From positions 1 to 64,000 of the forward strand of contig NZ_JAPFGY010000006.1 of the NCBI RefSeq assembly GCF_026586795.1: DNA of 64,000 nucleotides, read 5' to 3'. The notes below the pieces were generated by a model. That model made no database searches, was not told where the DNA came from, and saw nothing but the letters and a program-made list of their open reading frames with translations. Each line of letters begins with the position of its first letter. Position 1 is the stretch's first letter. Position numbers and translations under genes: made by a program. This DNA comes from Erythrobacter sp. WG. Its GTDB lineage: Bacteria; Pseudomonadota; Alphaproteobacteria; Sphingomonadales; Sphingomonadaceae. Of this stretch, positions 50,108 to 59,507 are shown in pieces.

Positions 50108-51094
50108 ATGACCTCGCAGCGCATCCTCGTTCTCGGCACCGGCGGCACCATCGCGGGCGCGGGAAGCGAGAGGACCGGCTCGGCCTACCGTCCCGGCGGC
50201 CTCGCCCTGGGCAGCCTCGTCGCCCATCTGGCCGAGCTCGGCCTCGATGCGGAGCTCATCGCGCAGGAGATCGCGCGGATCGGATCGCAGGATATCGGCT
50301 TTGCCGAGTGGCAGGCGCTCCACGCCGCCTGCACGGCAGCGATGGCCGATCCGGCAGTGGGCGGCATCGTCATCACCCATGGCACCGACACCGCCGAGGA
50401 GACGGGCCTGCTGCTCGATCTCACCCTGCCGACCATCAAGCCGGTCGTGCTGGTCGGCGCGATGCGCCCCGCGGACGCGGTCGGCACCGACGGGATGCGC
50501 AACTTTGCCAACGCGGTGAAGGTGGCGCGCGACGGGCAGGCGGCAGGGCGCGGCGTCATGCTGGTGATGGGCGATGCGGTGCTCGCCGCGCGCGATGCGA
50601 GGAAGGCCGCGACAACCAGCATCGATGCCTTCCGCAGCTACCCGAGGGGGCCGCTCGCGCGCGTCACCCCCTCGAGCCTCGACTGGTTCGGCCCGCCGCA
50701 TCGCATCGGCGAGAGCGCGCGCTATCCCTTTCCGGCCGAGCTGCCGCGCGTGGCGATCCTGACGGCGGGTGCGGGGATGGACGAACAGCCGGTCGAGGCG
50801 CTGCTCGGCATCGGGGCGCGGGGGATCGTGCTCGCCGGGATGGGGCAGGGCAATGCCCCGGCCTCAGTCATTGCGGCGCTGGCCCGCGCGGCGGCGAGCG
50901 GCGTGCCGGTGGTGCGCGCCAGCCGCGTCGACGAGGGGATGGTCGACCGCGATGTCGAGGTGGGCGATGCGGCCCTCGGATTGATCGCCGCCCGTGCGCT
51001 CGGCCCGGCCAAGGCGCGGGTGCTGCTGATGGTGCTGATCGCCAGCGGGATCACCGATCCCGTGCGGGTGCAGGCGGCCTTCGACGCGGGGTGA
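50108..51094 (+). CDS. L-asparaginase
   Basis: 328 residues. It hydrolyses asparagine to aspartate and ammonia. Both threonine motifs of the asparaginase/glutaminase family are present: LVLGTGGTIAG and ITHGTDTAEETGLLLDLTL. No signal peptide, so it is cytoplasmic. The substrate could include glutamine. It closes a two-gene rightward unit with the GNAT. Confidence 0.9.
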   Translation: MTSQRILVLGTGGTIAGAGSERTGSAYRPGGLALGSLVAHLAELGLDAELIAQEIARIGSQDIGFAEWQALHAACTAAMADPAVGGIVITHGTDTAEETGLLLDLTLPTIKPVVLVGAMRPADAVGTDGMRNFANAVKVARDGQAAGRGVMLVMGDAVLAARDARKAATTSIDAFRSYPRGPLARVTPSSLDWFGPPHRIGESARYPFPAELPRVAILTAGAGMDEQPVEALLGIGARGIVLAGMGQGNAPASVIAALARAAASGVPVVRASRVDEGMVDRDVEVGDAALGLIAARALGPAKARVLLMVLIASGITDPVRVQAAFDAG

Positions 51095-51099
51095 GGCGT

Positions 51100-51489
51100 T
51101 CAGGGCGCAGGCGGCGGTACGAGGCCGATTGCCTGCATCGCGATCGCCTGCGCTACCATCACCGCAAGCCAGTGGAGCATCGCCGCGCCGATCCGGCGCG
51201 CGCCGGTTCCGCTGGCCTTGAGGGTGACCCACAGCACCGGCACCACGAAGCCGATCCAGATCACCACCGCACTCCCCACCGCCATCACCCACGCCCCCGC
51301 CTCGCGCGGGGCGAGGATCAGCGCGCCTGCAAGGATCGCGGCGAGCCAAAATTCGGCGAGCGTGAAACCGGCAAGCGTCCTCAGGGCGGGGCGCGGCAGG
51401 CGCAAGGCAGCGAGCCACCCTGCGCCGATCGCGAGCCCCAGCACCGTTGCCGCCGCGATGGGCACGATGTTGAGCAGGATGTAGATCAC
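51100..51489 (-). CDS. Integral membrane protein (DUF1761-like)
   Basis: 129 residues with four transmembrane helices (about 3-24, 41-60, 66-88, 103-122). It has the layout of small DUF1761-type membrane proteins of unknown role, though family membership is not certain. It is convergent with the asparaginase gene and lies seven bases after the oxidoreductase gene on the minus strand, so the two may be co-transcribed. Confidence 0.6.
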   Translation of the reverse strand: MIYILLNIVPIAAATVLGLAIGAGWLAALRLPRPALRTLAGFTLAEFWLAAILAGALILAPREAGAWVMAVGSAVVIWIGFVVPVLWVTLKASGTGARRIGAAMLHWLAVMVAQAIAMQAIGLVPPPAP

Positions 51490-51496
51490 CCGCCGA

Positions 51497-52606
51497 TCAT
51501 CCCCACGGCGTGACGAGGTACTTCTCTCCGGTCTTCATCTGGCGGTAGTCGAGAATCGCGTCCCTTGCGAGCATCTGCTCGAGGTTCACCTTCGCCTTGT
51601 AATGCGAGGCGAAGGTGGTGGTGAGGTTGTCCTGCACCCGCTTGCGCATCCGGCCTGCGGTCTCGAAGCCCGCACGCTGGAGGAAGGGCGTCAGTAGCCA
51701 GCCGGCGACGCTCCACTGGAGGCCGTAGGAGGGCGTCAGCACGGTCGGCGACAGGTCGAGGCGGCCGTAGATGTACATCTTCTTCTGCTGGTTCGAACCA
51801 TAGCGCGAGAATTCGCTCATCTGGCTGACCGCGACCTGCTCCATCGCCTTCAGCACGCCGTCGCTCGCCTGCCCGCCGCCGATCGGGTCGAAGCCGAGGA
51901 AGGCGCCGGTCTCGGCGATCGCGGCGCGCAGGTCGGCCATGTAGGTGGGGGCGGAGCTGTCGACCACATGGACCGCGCCCTGTTCCTTGAGCATCGCGAC
52001 GTGTTCCGGCTTGCGGACGATGTTCACGAGGTTCATCCCGTCCTCGATGCAGATGCGGTTGAGCATCTGGCCGAGGTTCGAGGCGGCGGCGAGGTGGACG
52101 ATCGCCGAGTGGCCCTCCATCCGCGCGGTCTCGACGAAGCCCAGCGCGGTCATCGGGTTGACGAAGCTGGATGCGCCGACCTCGGACGAATGCTCGCCCA
52201 AGGGCAGGCACATCATCGCATCGGCAAGGGCGTATTGCGAGAAGGCGGTGCCCGGCACGCAGGCGACGCGCTGGCCCATCAGGGCCTTGGCCATGTCGGA
52301 ATCGCCGGTGGCGACGACGGTGCCCGCGCCCTCGTTGCCCGCGGGCAGGCGCTGGCCGTGGCGGGCCTTGTTTCCGGTCAGGAACGGCTCGGGCATGGTC
52401 GCGACAACCTTGCCGGGCGTGTATTCCGCCGTCTCGAAATCGGCGGCGCTGGTGAGGATCGCGAGGTCCGACGGGTTGATCGGTGCGGCTTCCATCTTGA
52501 CCAGCACCTGGTTGCCCTTGGGCTCGGGGAAGGTGCTTTCGGCCACCTCCAGCGTCAGCTTGCCGTCGGCGGTAAGGGTGGTGAAGAGCTGCTTTCCGGT
52601 GGTCAT
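51497..52606 (-). CDS. Zinc-independent MDR oxidoreductase (quinone oxidoreductase-like)
   Basis: 369 residues: a GroES-like N-terminal domain (FPEPKGNQVLVKMEAAPINP) and an NADPH-binding Rossmann part (HSAIVHLAAASNLGQMLNRI). Zinc-binding cysteines are missing, as in the quinone-oxidoreductase branch. The long C-terminus (GYGLQWSVAGW region) is characteristic of a subgroup in sphingomonads. The substrate is unknown. Confidence 0.82.
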   Translation of the reverse strand: MTTGKQLFTTLTADGKLTLEVAESTFPEPKGNQVLVKMEAAPINPSDLAILTSAADFETAEYTPGKVVATMPEPFLTGNKARHGQRLPAGNEGAGTVVATGDSDMAKALMGQRVACVPGTAFSQYALADAMMCLPLGEHSSEVGASSFVNPMTALGFVETARMEGHSAIVHLAAASNLGQMLNRICIEDGMNLVNIVRKPEHVAMLKEQGAVHVVDSSAPTYMADLRAAIAETGAFLGFDPIGGGQASDGVLKAMEQVAVSQMSEFSRYGSNQQKKMYIYGRLDLSPTVLTPSYGLQWSVAGWLLTPFLQRAGFETAGRMRKRVQDNLTTTFASHYKAKVNLEQMLARDAILDYRQMKTGEKYLVTPWG

Positions 52607-52679
52607 GGCGATCGTCTCCCTTTGTTGCTGGCGGGCCTAGGCATTCTGGTTGCGCTTCGCAACCGTTGGCGTAGGCCCA

Positions 52680-52762
52680 CCCCCGGCCCCTCCCGCAGGC
52701 GGGAGGGGAGGATCAGTCCCAGCCAGTCCCCCTCCCACTTGCGGGAGGAGTTAGGGGTGGGC
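52680..52762. repeat. GC-rich intergenic repeat with two hairpins
   Basis: CCCCTCCCGC...GCGGGAGGGG-type stems twice, ending AGGGGTGGGC. It lies between the oxidoreductase and truA genes. Similar to 43136-43178. Confidence 0.6.
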
Positions 52763-52765
52763 ACG

Positions 52766-53506
52766 TCAGGGATAGGTGGCTTCGACGAAATAGAGCCCGT
52801 GCGGCGGGGCATTCAGCCCCAGCGCGCCGCGATCGCGCGCAGCCAGCGCCTCGGCGATGCGCTCTTCTGGCCATGTGCCCGCGCCCACCAGCTTGAGACA
52901 ACCCACCATGCTGCGCACCTGATGGTGCAGGAAGCTGCGCGCGGCGGCGTGGATGTGGATCTCGTCGCCGACCCGTTCAACGTCGAGCCGGTCCAGCGAC
53001 TTCACCGGATCGGCGGCCTGACAATGGACGCTGCGGAACGTCGTAAAGTCATGTCGCCCCACCAGTGCCTGTGCGGCGCGGTGCATGGCCTCGGCGTCGA
53101 GCGGCTGGGCGACATGCCACGCGTGCCCGCGCAGCAAGGTGAGCGGCGCACGGCGATTGGCGATGCGATAGAGATAGCGCCGCCCGGTGCAGGAAAAACG
53201 CGCGTGCCAGTCGTCCGGCACCTCGTCGCAATGGGTGACGGCGACGGGTTCGGGGCGCAGCCGGGCATTGATCGCCTCCATCAGCCGGAACGGGTCGAAG
53301 GGCTTGGCGATATCGACATGGCTGCGCATCGCCAGAGCATGGACGCCCGCATCGGTGCGGCCGGCCGAATGCATCACCACCGTCTCGCCCGTGATCCGCC
53401 GGATCGCGTCCTCGACAGATTGCTGCACGCTCGGCCCGTGGCTCTGGCGTTGCAGCCCGAAGAACGGCGTGCCGTCGAATTCGAGGGTGAGGGCGAAGCG
53501 GGTCAT
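52766..53506 (-). CDS. truA: tRNA pseudouridine synthase A
   Basis: 246 residues. It makes pseudouridine at tRNA positions 38-40. The catalytic Asp is Asp52 in [32 protein letters not shown] and [20 protein letters not shown] are typical. Reads leftward; fmt is upstream on the same strand, separated by a hairpin repeat. Confidence 0.95.
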   Translation of the reverse strand: MTRFALTLEFDGTPFFGLQRQSHGPSVQQSVEDAIRRITGETVVMHSAGRTDAGVHALAMRSHVDIAKPFDPFRLMEAINARLRPEPVAVTHCDEVPDDWHARFSCTGRRYLYRIANRRAPLTLLRGHAWHVAQPLDAEAMHRAAQALVGRHDFTTFRSVHCQAADPVKSLDRLDVERVGDEIHIHAAARSFLHHQVRSMVGCLKLVGAGTWPEERIAEALAARDRGALGLNAPPHGLYFVEATYP

Positions 53507-53519
53507 GGCTCCCCCTAGC

Positions 53520-53582
53520 CGTTCGTGTCGAGCGCAGTCGAGACACCTGCGCAGAGCCTCTCGACTGCGCTTCGGGCGAACG
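53520..53582. repeat. REP-like hairpin element, copy 1
   Basis: An imperfect inverted repeat of about 63 bp (starting CGTTCGTGTCGAGCGCAGTC and ending GCGAACG). A second copy lies at 59139-59205 with the first 32 bases the same. Found between truA and fmt. Confidence 0.75.
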
Positions 53583-53584
53583 GA

Positions 53585-54490
53585 TCAGGCAAGCACCGTC
53601 CCCGCCGCCACCGCCCGCCCGCGCAGGAATTCCGCGCGCCCCAGCACCGGCTTGCCCGCGCGCTGGAGCCGCAGCGGACGGATCGCGCCCGAAGCGCAGG
53701 CTATGGTGAAATCGTCATCGAGCACCGTGCCCGGAGCGCCTGTGCCCTCGGCCACCTCGGCGAGCAGCAGCTTGACCCGTTCGCCCCCCAGATCGAACCA
53801 TGCGCCGGGGAAGGGGGCAAGGCCGCGCACCAGCCGCTCGATCGCGGCGGCGTCCGCAGTCCAGTCGATCTTGCCTTCCGCCTTGTCGATCTTGGGGGCA
53901 TAGATAGCCGCGCTGTCGTCCTGCGTCTCGGGCGGGAAGGCGGCGAGGTCCGCCAGCACCTCGACCATCGCCGCCGCGCCCACCGCGCCCAGCTCGCCGA
54001 ACAGCTCGCTGGTCGTCTTGCGCCCCACCGGCACGCGCACCTTGTGGAGCATCGGCCCGGTGTCGAGCCCGGCTTCCATCTGCATGATCGTGACGCCCGT
54101 CTCGGCATCGCCCGCCATCACCGCCCGGTGGATCGGCGCGGCCCCGCGCCAGCGCGGGAGCAGGGAGGCGTGGATGTTGAGGCAGCCGCGAACCGGCGCA
54201 TCGAGCACCGTTTGAGGCAGGATCAGGCCGTATGCCGCGACCACCGCCACATCGGCCCCGAGCGCGGCAAACTCCGCCTGTGCTTCCGCCCCCCGCAGCG
54301 ATATGGGCGAGCGCACTTCCAGCCCCAGCCGCTCGGCCTCGATCTGCACGGGGGAAGGCATCAGCTTCTTGCCCCGACCCGCCGGACGCGGCGGCTGGGT
54401 GTAGACGCAGGCCATCTCGTGCCCCGCCGCCACCAGCGCACGCAGGGCCGGGACCGCGAAATCGGGCGTTCCCATGAAGATTACACGCAC
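53585..54490 (-). CDS. fmt: Methionyl-tRNA formyltransferase
   Basis: 301 residues from GTG at 54490, which gives the normal start [20 protein letters not shown]. It formylates initiator Met-tRNA using 10-formyl-THF. The catalytic region has [20 protein letters not shown] (Asn/His) and [20 protein letters not shown] (Asp). The ATG at 54475 would start at the internal Met and lose the first strand. It pairs with def downstream in function. Confidence 0.95.
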   Translation of the reverse strand: MRVIFMGTPDFAVPALRALVAAGHEMACVYTQPPRPAGRGKKLMPSPVQIEAERLGLEVRSPISLRGAEAQAEFAALGADVAVVAAYGLILPQTVLDAPVRGCLNIHASLLPRWRGAAPIHRAVMAGDAETGVTIMQMEAGLDTGPMLHKVRVPVGRKTTSELFGELGAVGAAAMVEVLADLAAFPPETQDDSAAIYAPKIDKAEGKIDWTADAAAIERLVRGLAPFPGAWFDLGGERVKLLLAEVAEGTGAPGTVLDDDFTIACASGAIRPLRLQRAGKPVLGRAEFLRGRAVAAGTVLA

Positions 54491-54513
54491 CTCACCAGTC
54501 CCATTCGCCCAGA

Positions 54514-54600
54514 GTCCTTCGACAAGCTCAGGACGTGCTTGTCGAAGGGCCGTCCTTACTTCTATCCGCCGCAAAGAAAAGGGCAGGGCTTCGACAAGCT
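54514..54600. repeat. Intergenic REP-like hairpin (TTCGACAAGC type)
   Basis: CCTTCGACAAGC / GCTTGTCGAAGG stem at 54515-54551, with a third arm CTTCGACAAGC at 54587-54598. It lies between the divergent fmt and recR genes. Confidence 0.6.
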
Positions 54601-54625
54601 CATCCCGAACAGGTAACGGGAAGGC

Positions 54626-55222
54626 ATGGCCTCACAGGAAATCGAAGCCCTCTCCTCCGCGCTCGCCCGCCTGCCGGGGCTCGGCCCGCGCAGCGCGCGC
54701 CGCGCCGTGCTGTGGCTGGTGAAGCACCGCGAGAGCGCTCTGCCCGCGTTGCTCGAAGCGCTGGCGGGCGTCGCCGAGACGCTGGTCGAGTGCCACATCT
54801 GCGGCAATGTCGACACCCGCGACCCCTGCGCCATCTGCGCCGACCCGCGCCGCGACGCGCGATCCCTTTGCGTGGTGGAGGAAGTCTCCGACGTCTGGGC
54901 ATTGGACCGCGCGCGGCTCTTCCCTGGGCGCTATCACGTGCTCGGCGGCAGGCTCTCGGCGCTCGACGGGATCGGCCCCGAGGATCTCGGTATCGCCAGC
55001 CTCCTCGCGCGGGTCGAGGCGGGGGGGATCGACGAGGTGGTGCTCGCCATGAACGCGACGCTCGAAGGCCAGACCACCGCGCACTACCTCGCCGAGCGGC
55101 TCGAGGCCTTCCCCCTGCGCGTCACCCAGCTCGCCCACGGCCTGCCGGTGGGCGGCGAGCTCGACTATCTCGACGAGGGCACGCTGGCGCAGGCTTTGCG
55201 GGCACGAAGGCCGGTCGGATGA
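54626..55222 (+). CDS. recR: Recombination mediator RecR
   Basis: 198 residues. It loads RecA at gaps with RecF/RecO. An N-terminal HhH ([20 protein letters not shown]), a C4 zinc finger ([16 protein letters not shown]), then a Toprim domain starting [16 protein letters not shown]. The DNA-binding C-terminal [20 protein letters not shown] is intact. It overlaps the zinc-ribbon gene by four bases. Confidence 0.95.
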   Translation: MASQEIEALSSALARLPGLGPRSARRAVLWLVKHRESALPALLEALAGVAETLVECHICGNVDTRDPCAICADPRRDARSLCVVEEVSDVWALDRARLFPGRYHVLGGRLSALDGIGPEDLGIASLLARVEAGGIDEVVLAMNATLEGQTTAHYLAERLEAFPLRVTQLAHGLPVGGELDYLDEGTLAQALRARRPVG

Positions 55223-55434
55223 ACCGCATCCAGCGCGTCTTCACCTGGCTGTTCGGCCCAGGGGTCGAACGCGAATCGCGTGAATGGGCCTATGGATGTG
55301 CGCATTGCGGTCATCGCGAGAGCGTCTGGGACATAGGCGGCATCCGCTACAAGGCGAGCGGCGAGAAGTCCTATCGCGGCCGCTGCCCCGCCTGCGGCCA
55401 TGTCGGCAAGCGCTGGCTGCGCCGATCACCCTGA
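55219..55434 (+). CDS. Small zinc-ribbon protein
   Basis: 71 residues: an N-terminal helix ([12 protein letters not shown]), then two Cys pairs (CAHCGHRES and [11 protein letters not shown]) making a zinc ribbon. ATGA overlap with recR suggests co-translation. Unknown function; a nucleic-acid or ribosome-related role is only a guess. Confidence 0.65.
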   Translation: MNRIQRVFTWLFGPGVERESREWAYGCAHCGHRESVWDIGGIRYKASGEKSYRGRCPACGHVGKRWLRRSP

Positions 55435-55487
55435 TCGGAGCATCGCGCTTGCCGGAAAGCGGCGTGGCCCCTATCTTGCGGCGCGTT

Positions 55488-56060
55488 ATGGCTATCCGCG
55501 AAATCCTCGAAGTGCCGGACCCCCGGCTCAAGATCGTCTCGACCCCGGTCGAACCCCACGAGTTCGGCCCCGAGCTCGAGCAACTCGTCGAGGATATGTT
55601 CGAGACGATGTACGATGCCCCCGGCATCGGCCTCGCCGCGATCCAGGTCGGCGTGCCCAAGCGGGTGCTGGTGATCGACCTCCAGCCCGACGATCCCGAC
55701 GCGCCGCCGGTCGAGTGCAGCCATGACGGCCACAAGCACACGCACCCGGCGACCAAGAAGGAACCGCGGGTGTTCATCAACCCCGTGATCCTCGATCCGG
55801 CCGAGGAGCTTTCGACCTATCAGGAAGGCTGCCTCTCGGTCCCCGAGATCTATGCCGACGTCGATCGCCCGGCGACCTGCCGGGTGCGCTACCAGGACCT
55901 TAAGGGCAACACCCGCGAGGAGGCGCTCGAAGGGCTGATGGCGACCTGCCTCCAGCACGAGATGGACCACCTGGAGGGCATCCTGTTCATCGACCACCTC
56001 AGCCGCCTCAAGCGCGCGATGGTGCTGAAGAAGCTCGAGAAGCTGCGCCGCGCGGCGTAA
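55488..56060 (+). CDS. def: Peptide deformylase
   Basis: 190 residues. It removes the formyl group from nascent proteins. All three motifs are there: GIGLAAIQVGV, QEGCLSVPEIY (metal Cys) and QHEMDHLEGILF (two metal His and catalytic Glu). It has an insert rich in His/Lys around residues 75-90 (HDGHKHTHPATKKEPR). The start at 55488 is the only ATG giving the typical IREILEVPDPRL start. It works with fmt, encoded 1 kb away. Confidence 0.95.
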   Translation: MAIREILEVPDPRLKIVSTPVEPHEFGPELEQLVEDMFETMYDAPGIGLAAIQVGVPKRVLVIDLQPDDPDAPPVECSHDGHKHTHPATKKEPRVFINPVILDPAEELSTYQEGCLSVPEIYADVDRPATCRVRYQDLKGNTREEALEGLMATCLQHEMDHLEGILFIDHLSRLKRAMVLKKLEKLRRAA

Positions 56061-56067
56061 TTTATTG

Positions 56068-56089
56068 CGTGCCCGCCTCCGCGGGCACG
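56068..56089 (+). terminator. Hairpin after def
   Basis: CGTGCCCGC-CTCC-GCGGGCACG, 9-bp perfect stem 8 bases after the stop. There is no T-run, so it is either a terminator of the Rho-assisted sort or an intergenic repeat. Confidence 0.5.
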
Positions 56090-56296
56090 TCCTCGCTAGA
56101 CGTCCTCCGCTCCGGACCCGTTGCGACTCGCGCGCGTGCGCTCGCGGCCCCTTGGGCCGGTCATTGCGTCAGGCATACCCCTCTTGGTTAGCCCCGCCCC
56201 TCTTCGTCACCCTGGCGAAGGCCGGGGCCCAGCTTTCTTGTTGGAAAGCGAGTTCTCGGCCTAGCGTTCCCCATTCGTTCCATGTAAGCTTGGCAC

Positions 56297-57757
56297 ATGG
56301 ATCCTGCGATTCTCTCGATCATTGCCCTGCTTGCCGGTGCCGCGCTTGGCTGGTTCCTCGCCTCGCGCCCGCTCGCTGACCTGCGGGCGCGGCTGGCGGC
56401 GGCCGAGGCTGCGGGGGCCGAGGGCGAGGCGAAATTCGCCCGCGCCATCGCCGAGTTGGGCGAGGCGCGGATCGAGGTCGCCGGGCTGAAAGAGCGCGCT
56501 TCGCAGGCCGATGGCCTGCTCGCGCGGCTCGATGCGGTGCAGGCCGAGCGGGCCGCACTTGCCGAACGCCTCGCCGCGCTGGAGAGCGCCTCGGCCGAGC
56601 GTGAGAAGGCCTTCGCCGAGCAGAAGGCCGCGCTCCTCGCCGCGCAGGAATCGCTGCGCAAGGAATTCGAGAACGCCGGAAGCCGCGTGCTCGAACAGGC
56701 GCAGAAGGCCTTCCTCGAACGCGCCGAGGCGCGCTTCCGCCAGTCGGAGGAGGCGGGCGAGGCGAAGATCAAGGCGCTGCTTTCGCCGGTCGGCGAGAAG
56801 CTGGCGAGCTACGAGAAGCAGGTTGCCGAGCTGGAAGCCAAGCGCACCGATGCCTTCGGGCAGCTGGCCGGGCTGATCCAGTCGATGCGCGAGGGCCAGG
56901 AGGAGGTGCGGCGCGAGGCGCAGCGGCTCGGCAATTCGCTCACCAATGCGCCCAAGGCGCGCGGCCGCTGGGGTGAGCGGGCCTTGCAGAACCTGCTCGA
57001 GCAATGCGGCCTCGCCCAGCACACCGACTTCGTCATGGAGCATTCGGTCGAGACTGCGGACGGGCGGCTGCGGCCCGATGCGATCATCAATGTCCCCGGC
57101 CAGAAGAAGCTGGTGGTCGACTCCAAGGTGTCATTGAATGCCTACCAGGCCGCTTTCGAGGCCGACGACGAGGCGGAGCGCAAGCGGCATCTCGATCTGC
57201 ACGCCAAGTCGATGCGCGGCCATGTGCAGACATTGGGGGCCAAGAGCTACCAGAGCCAGTTCGAGGAAGCGCCCGACTACGTCATCATGTTCGTGCCCGG
57301 CGAGCATTTCGTGACGGCAGCACTGGAGGCCGATCCCGAGCTTTGGGACTTCGCCTTCGAGCGCCGCGTGCTGCTGGCGACGCCGACCAATCTCGTCGCG
57401 ATCGCGCGCACCGTGGCGCAGGTGTGGCGGCAGGACGGGCTCGCCAAGGAGGCACAGGCGATCGGCCGCATGGGCGCCGAGCTCTATGACCGCCTGCGCG
57501 TCGCCAGCGAGCACCTGAAGCGCGTCGGCGGCGGGCTCGAGACGGCGGTCAACAATTACAACAAGTTCGTCGGCTCCTTTGAGCGCAATGTGCTGACCTC
57601 CGGACGCCGTCTCGCGGAGAAAGGCGTCGAGATCGGGAAGCAGGCGATCGAGGACGTCCCTCTGGTGGAAGCCGCGCCGCGGTATAATGCGGCGGATGGC
57701 GCGGCGGTATCCGCCGACTACCCGGCGCTCGCGGTGGACAACGACGCAGCGGAGTAG
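56297..57757 (+). CDS. rmuC: DNA recombination protein RmuC
   Basis: 486 residues. An N-terminal membrane anchor (ILSIIALLAGAALGWFLASR), a coiled coil to ~200, then the RmuC nuclease-like domain (KARGRWGERALQNLLEQCGL; DSKVSLNAYQAAFEADDEAE; DYVIMFVPGEHFVTAALEAD). RmuC limits inversions and inter-repeat recombination. It is typically a single gene. The next gene starts two bases after its stop. Confidence 0.9.
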   Translation: MDPAILSIIALLAGAALGWFLASRPLADLRARLAAAEAAGAEGEAKFARAIAELGEARIEVAGLKERASQADGLLARLDAVQAERAALAERLAALESASAEREKAFAEQKAALLAAQESLRKEFENAGSRVLEQAQKAFLERAEARFRQSEEAGEAKIKALLSPVGEKLASYEKQVAELEAKRTDAFGQLAGLIQSMREGQEEVRREAQRLGNSLTNAPKARGRWGERALQNLLEQCGLAQHTDFVMEHSVETADGRLRPDAIINVPGQKKLVVDSKVSLNAYQAAFEADDEAERKRHLDLHAKSMRGHVQTLGAKSYQSQFEEAPDYVIMFVPGEHFVTAALEADPELWDFAFERRVLLATPTNLVAIARTVAQVWRQDGLAKEAQAIGRMGAELYDRLRVASEHLKRVGGGLETAVNNYNKFVGSFERNVLTSGRRLAEKGVEIGKQAIEDVPLVEAAPRYNAADGAAVSADYPALAVDNDAAE

Positions 57758-57759
57758 GC

Positions 57760-58296
57760 ATGAGCGTACAGGGGGCCGGGGGGCAGGGCGGAGCGGCCGG
57801 TTGGCAGCTCGCGCAGATCAATATCGGCAAGCTGTTGGCGCCCGAGGGCGATGCGCGGGTGCAGCCCTTCTTCGACGCGCTCGCCCGAATCAACGCCATC
57901 GCCGATGCCTCGCCCGGCTTCGTCTGGCGGCTCCAGTCGGAAAGCGGCAACGCCACCGACTTCGACGTCGCCTCCGATCCGCTGCTGCTGCTCAACATGT
58001 CAGTGTGGGAGAGCGCCGAGACGCTGTTCGATTTCGTCTATCGCTCCGCCCACACCCCCGAAATGGTGCGGCGGCGCGAGTATTTCCACCGGTTCGAGGG
58101 CGCCTATCAGGCGCTGTGGTGGGTGCCCGCGGGGCACCGTCCGAGCATCGACGAGGGACTGTCGCGCCTGTGGATGCTCGACCGCTACGGGCCGACGCCG
58201 CAGAGCTTCACATTCAAGGCGCGCTTCGGCCAGCCGGGCGAAGGTGCGCCGCCCGTGGACATGAAACCCGACCCATGGTGCATCGGCACGGCGTGA
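57760..58296 (+). CDS. DUF3291-like monooxygenase-fold protein
   Basis: 178 residues. The pattern WQLAQINIGKLLAPEGDARV ... WESAETLFDFVYRSAHTPEMVRRREYF (shown in part) ... LWWVPAGHRPSIDEGLSRL is that of DUF3291, a dimeric alpha/beta-barrel family related to antibiotic-biosynthesis monooxygenases. No catalytic role is known. Two bases after rmuC, so co-transcribed with it. Confidence 0.75.
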   Translation: MSVQGAGGQGGAAGWQLAQINIGKLLAPEGDARVQPFFDALARINAIADASPGFVWRLQSESGNATDFDVASDPLLLLNMSVWESAETLFDFVYRSAHTPEMVRRREYFHRFEGAYQALWWVPAGHRPSIDEGLSRLWMLDRYGPTPQSFTFKARFGQPGEGAPPVDMKPDPWCIGTA

Positions 58297-58321
58297 GCCG
58301 GATCGGGGCGCAGCCCGCCCA

Positions 58322-59122
58322 CTACGGCGCGAGGCTCGCCAGCACCTCGTAGGCCAGCACCGCGCCGGCGACCGCGGCGTTGAGGGAATCCGCGCGGCCC
58401 CGCATCGGCATGGTGACGCGCAGGTCGCAGGCTGCCTCGTAAGCCTCGGGGAGCCCTTGCGATTCGTTGCCGACGAGGATGAAGCACGGCGCTGCGTAGG
58501 GCGCGGCCCGATAGGGCACGGCATCGCGCAGCGAGGCCGCCACGAGCTGGCCCTCTCCGCCGCGCAGCCAGCCGAGGAACTCCTCCCAGCGCGCCTGGGC
58601 CAGGCCGACGGTGAACACCGCGCCCATGCTGGCGCGCACGGCCTCGGCGCTGAACGGATCGGCGCAATCGTCGATCAGGATCAGCCCGCCCGCGCCCACC
58701 GCGTCGCAGGTGCGCAGCATCGTGCCGAGATTGCCGGGATCGCGCAGCGCCTGCGCGGCGAGCCAGATCGGGGCGGCGGAGCGGTCGAGCCGGGCGAGCG
58801 CGGTGTCCCACTCGTCGAACACGCCGGCGACGCTTTGCGCGTTGTCCTTGCCGGTGATCTTGGAGAGGATGTCGGGCGAGGTGGCGATTACCTCGCCCCC
58901 GCGCGCCAGCACCTCGGCTTCGAGCCGCGCCAGCAGATCGTGGGGCTCGCGGCCTTCGGCCATCACCAGAGTGCGCGGCACGTGGCCCGAGGCGCGCGCG
59001 TCCTCGAGCAGGCGCAGGCCCTCGACCAGGAACTGGCCCGCGCGCCTGCGGTGCTTCTTGTCCCGCAAGGATCGCAGGTACTTGACCGTCGGATTGGAGA
59101 AGCCGGTGATGTGCTTGCGCAT
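58322..59122 (-). CDS. TrmH/SpoU-family RNA 2'-O-methyltransferase
   Basis: 266 residues: a substrate-binding N-domain (VKYLRSLRDKKHRRRAGQFL) and a SPOUT knot (AAQALRDPGNLGTMLRTCDA; FILVGNESQGLPEAYEAACD; MPMRGRADSLNAAVAGAVLA). It transfers a methyl group to a ribose in tRNA or rRNA. The specific site is unknown. Reads leftward; a REP-like element separates it from the HPr gene. Confidence 0.9.
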   Translation of the reverse strand: MRKHITGFSNPTVKYLRSLRDKKHRRRAGQFLVEGLRLLEDARASGHVPRTLVMAEGREPHDLLARLEAEVLARGGEVIATSPDILSKITGKDNAQSVAGVFDEWDTALARLDRSAAPIWLAAQALRDPGNLGTMLRTCDAVGAGGLILIDDCADPFSAEAVRASMGAVFTVGLAQARWEEFLGWLRGGEGQLVAASLRDAVPYRAAPYAAPCFILVGNESQGLPEAYEAACDLRVTMPMRGRADSLNAAVAGAVLAYEVLASLAP

Positions 59123-59138
59123 CGGAAGGAGCCTATGC

Positions 59139-59205
59139 CGTTCGTGTCGAGCGCAGTCGAGACACCTGCGTGCCAGCGCCTCTCGACTGCGCTCGAGGCG
59201 AACGG
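59139..59205. repeat. REP-like hairpin element, copy 2
   Basis: Same element as at 53520-53582 (first 32 bases identical), between TrmH and HPr genes. It folds as a long stem. Confidence 0.75.
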
Positions 59206-59215
59206 CTTGCGAGCC

Positions 59216-59494
59216 CTAGTCCTCGCCGAAGCCGTCGGCGATCAGCGCGACAAGCTCGCCGAGCACGGCCTCGGCCCCGTCGCCCTCCACCGCCACCTCT
59301 ACGCAATCGCCTTTTGCCGCGCCGAGCATCATCAGCCCGAGGATCGAGCCGCCCGCCGCGCTGTTGGGCGCCTTGGTCACGGTCACCTTAAACCCGTCCG
59401 GCAGGGCCGCGACCGCGCCGACGAACTTCGCGCTCGCCCGGGCGTGGAGCCCGCGGCGGTTGACGATGGTGACGCTCTGCCGTGCTTCCCCCAC
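59216..59494 (-). CDS. ptsH: HPr phosphocarrier of the nitrogen-type PTS
   Basis: 92 residues. It carries phosphate on His17 (RRGLHARASAKFVGAV) between EI-Ntr and EIIA. The regulatory Ser is Ser50 (SAAGGSILGLMMLGA), substrate of HPr kinase encoded upstream in this cluster. No sugar EIIB/EIIC gene is nearby, as expected of a regulatory PTS. It ends the leftward cluster. Confidence 0.93.
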   Translation of the reverse strand: MGEARQSVTIVNRRGLHARASAKFVGAVAALPDGFKVTVTKAPNSAAGGSILGLMMLGAAKGDCVEVAVEGDGAEAVLGELVALIADGFGED

Positions 59495-59507
59495 GCCGTG
59501 CTGCCCC

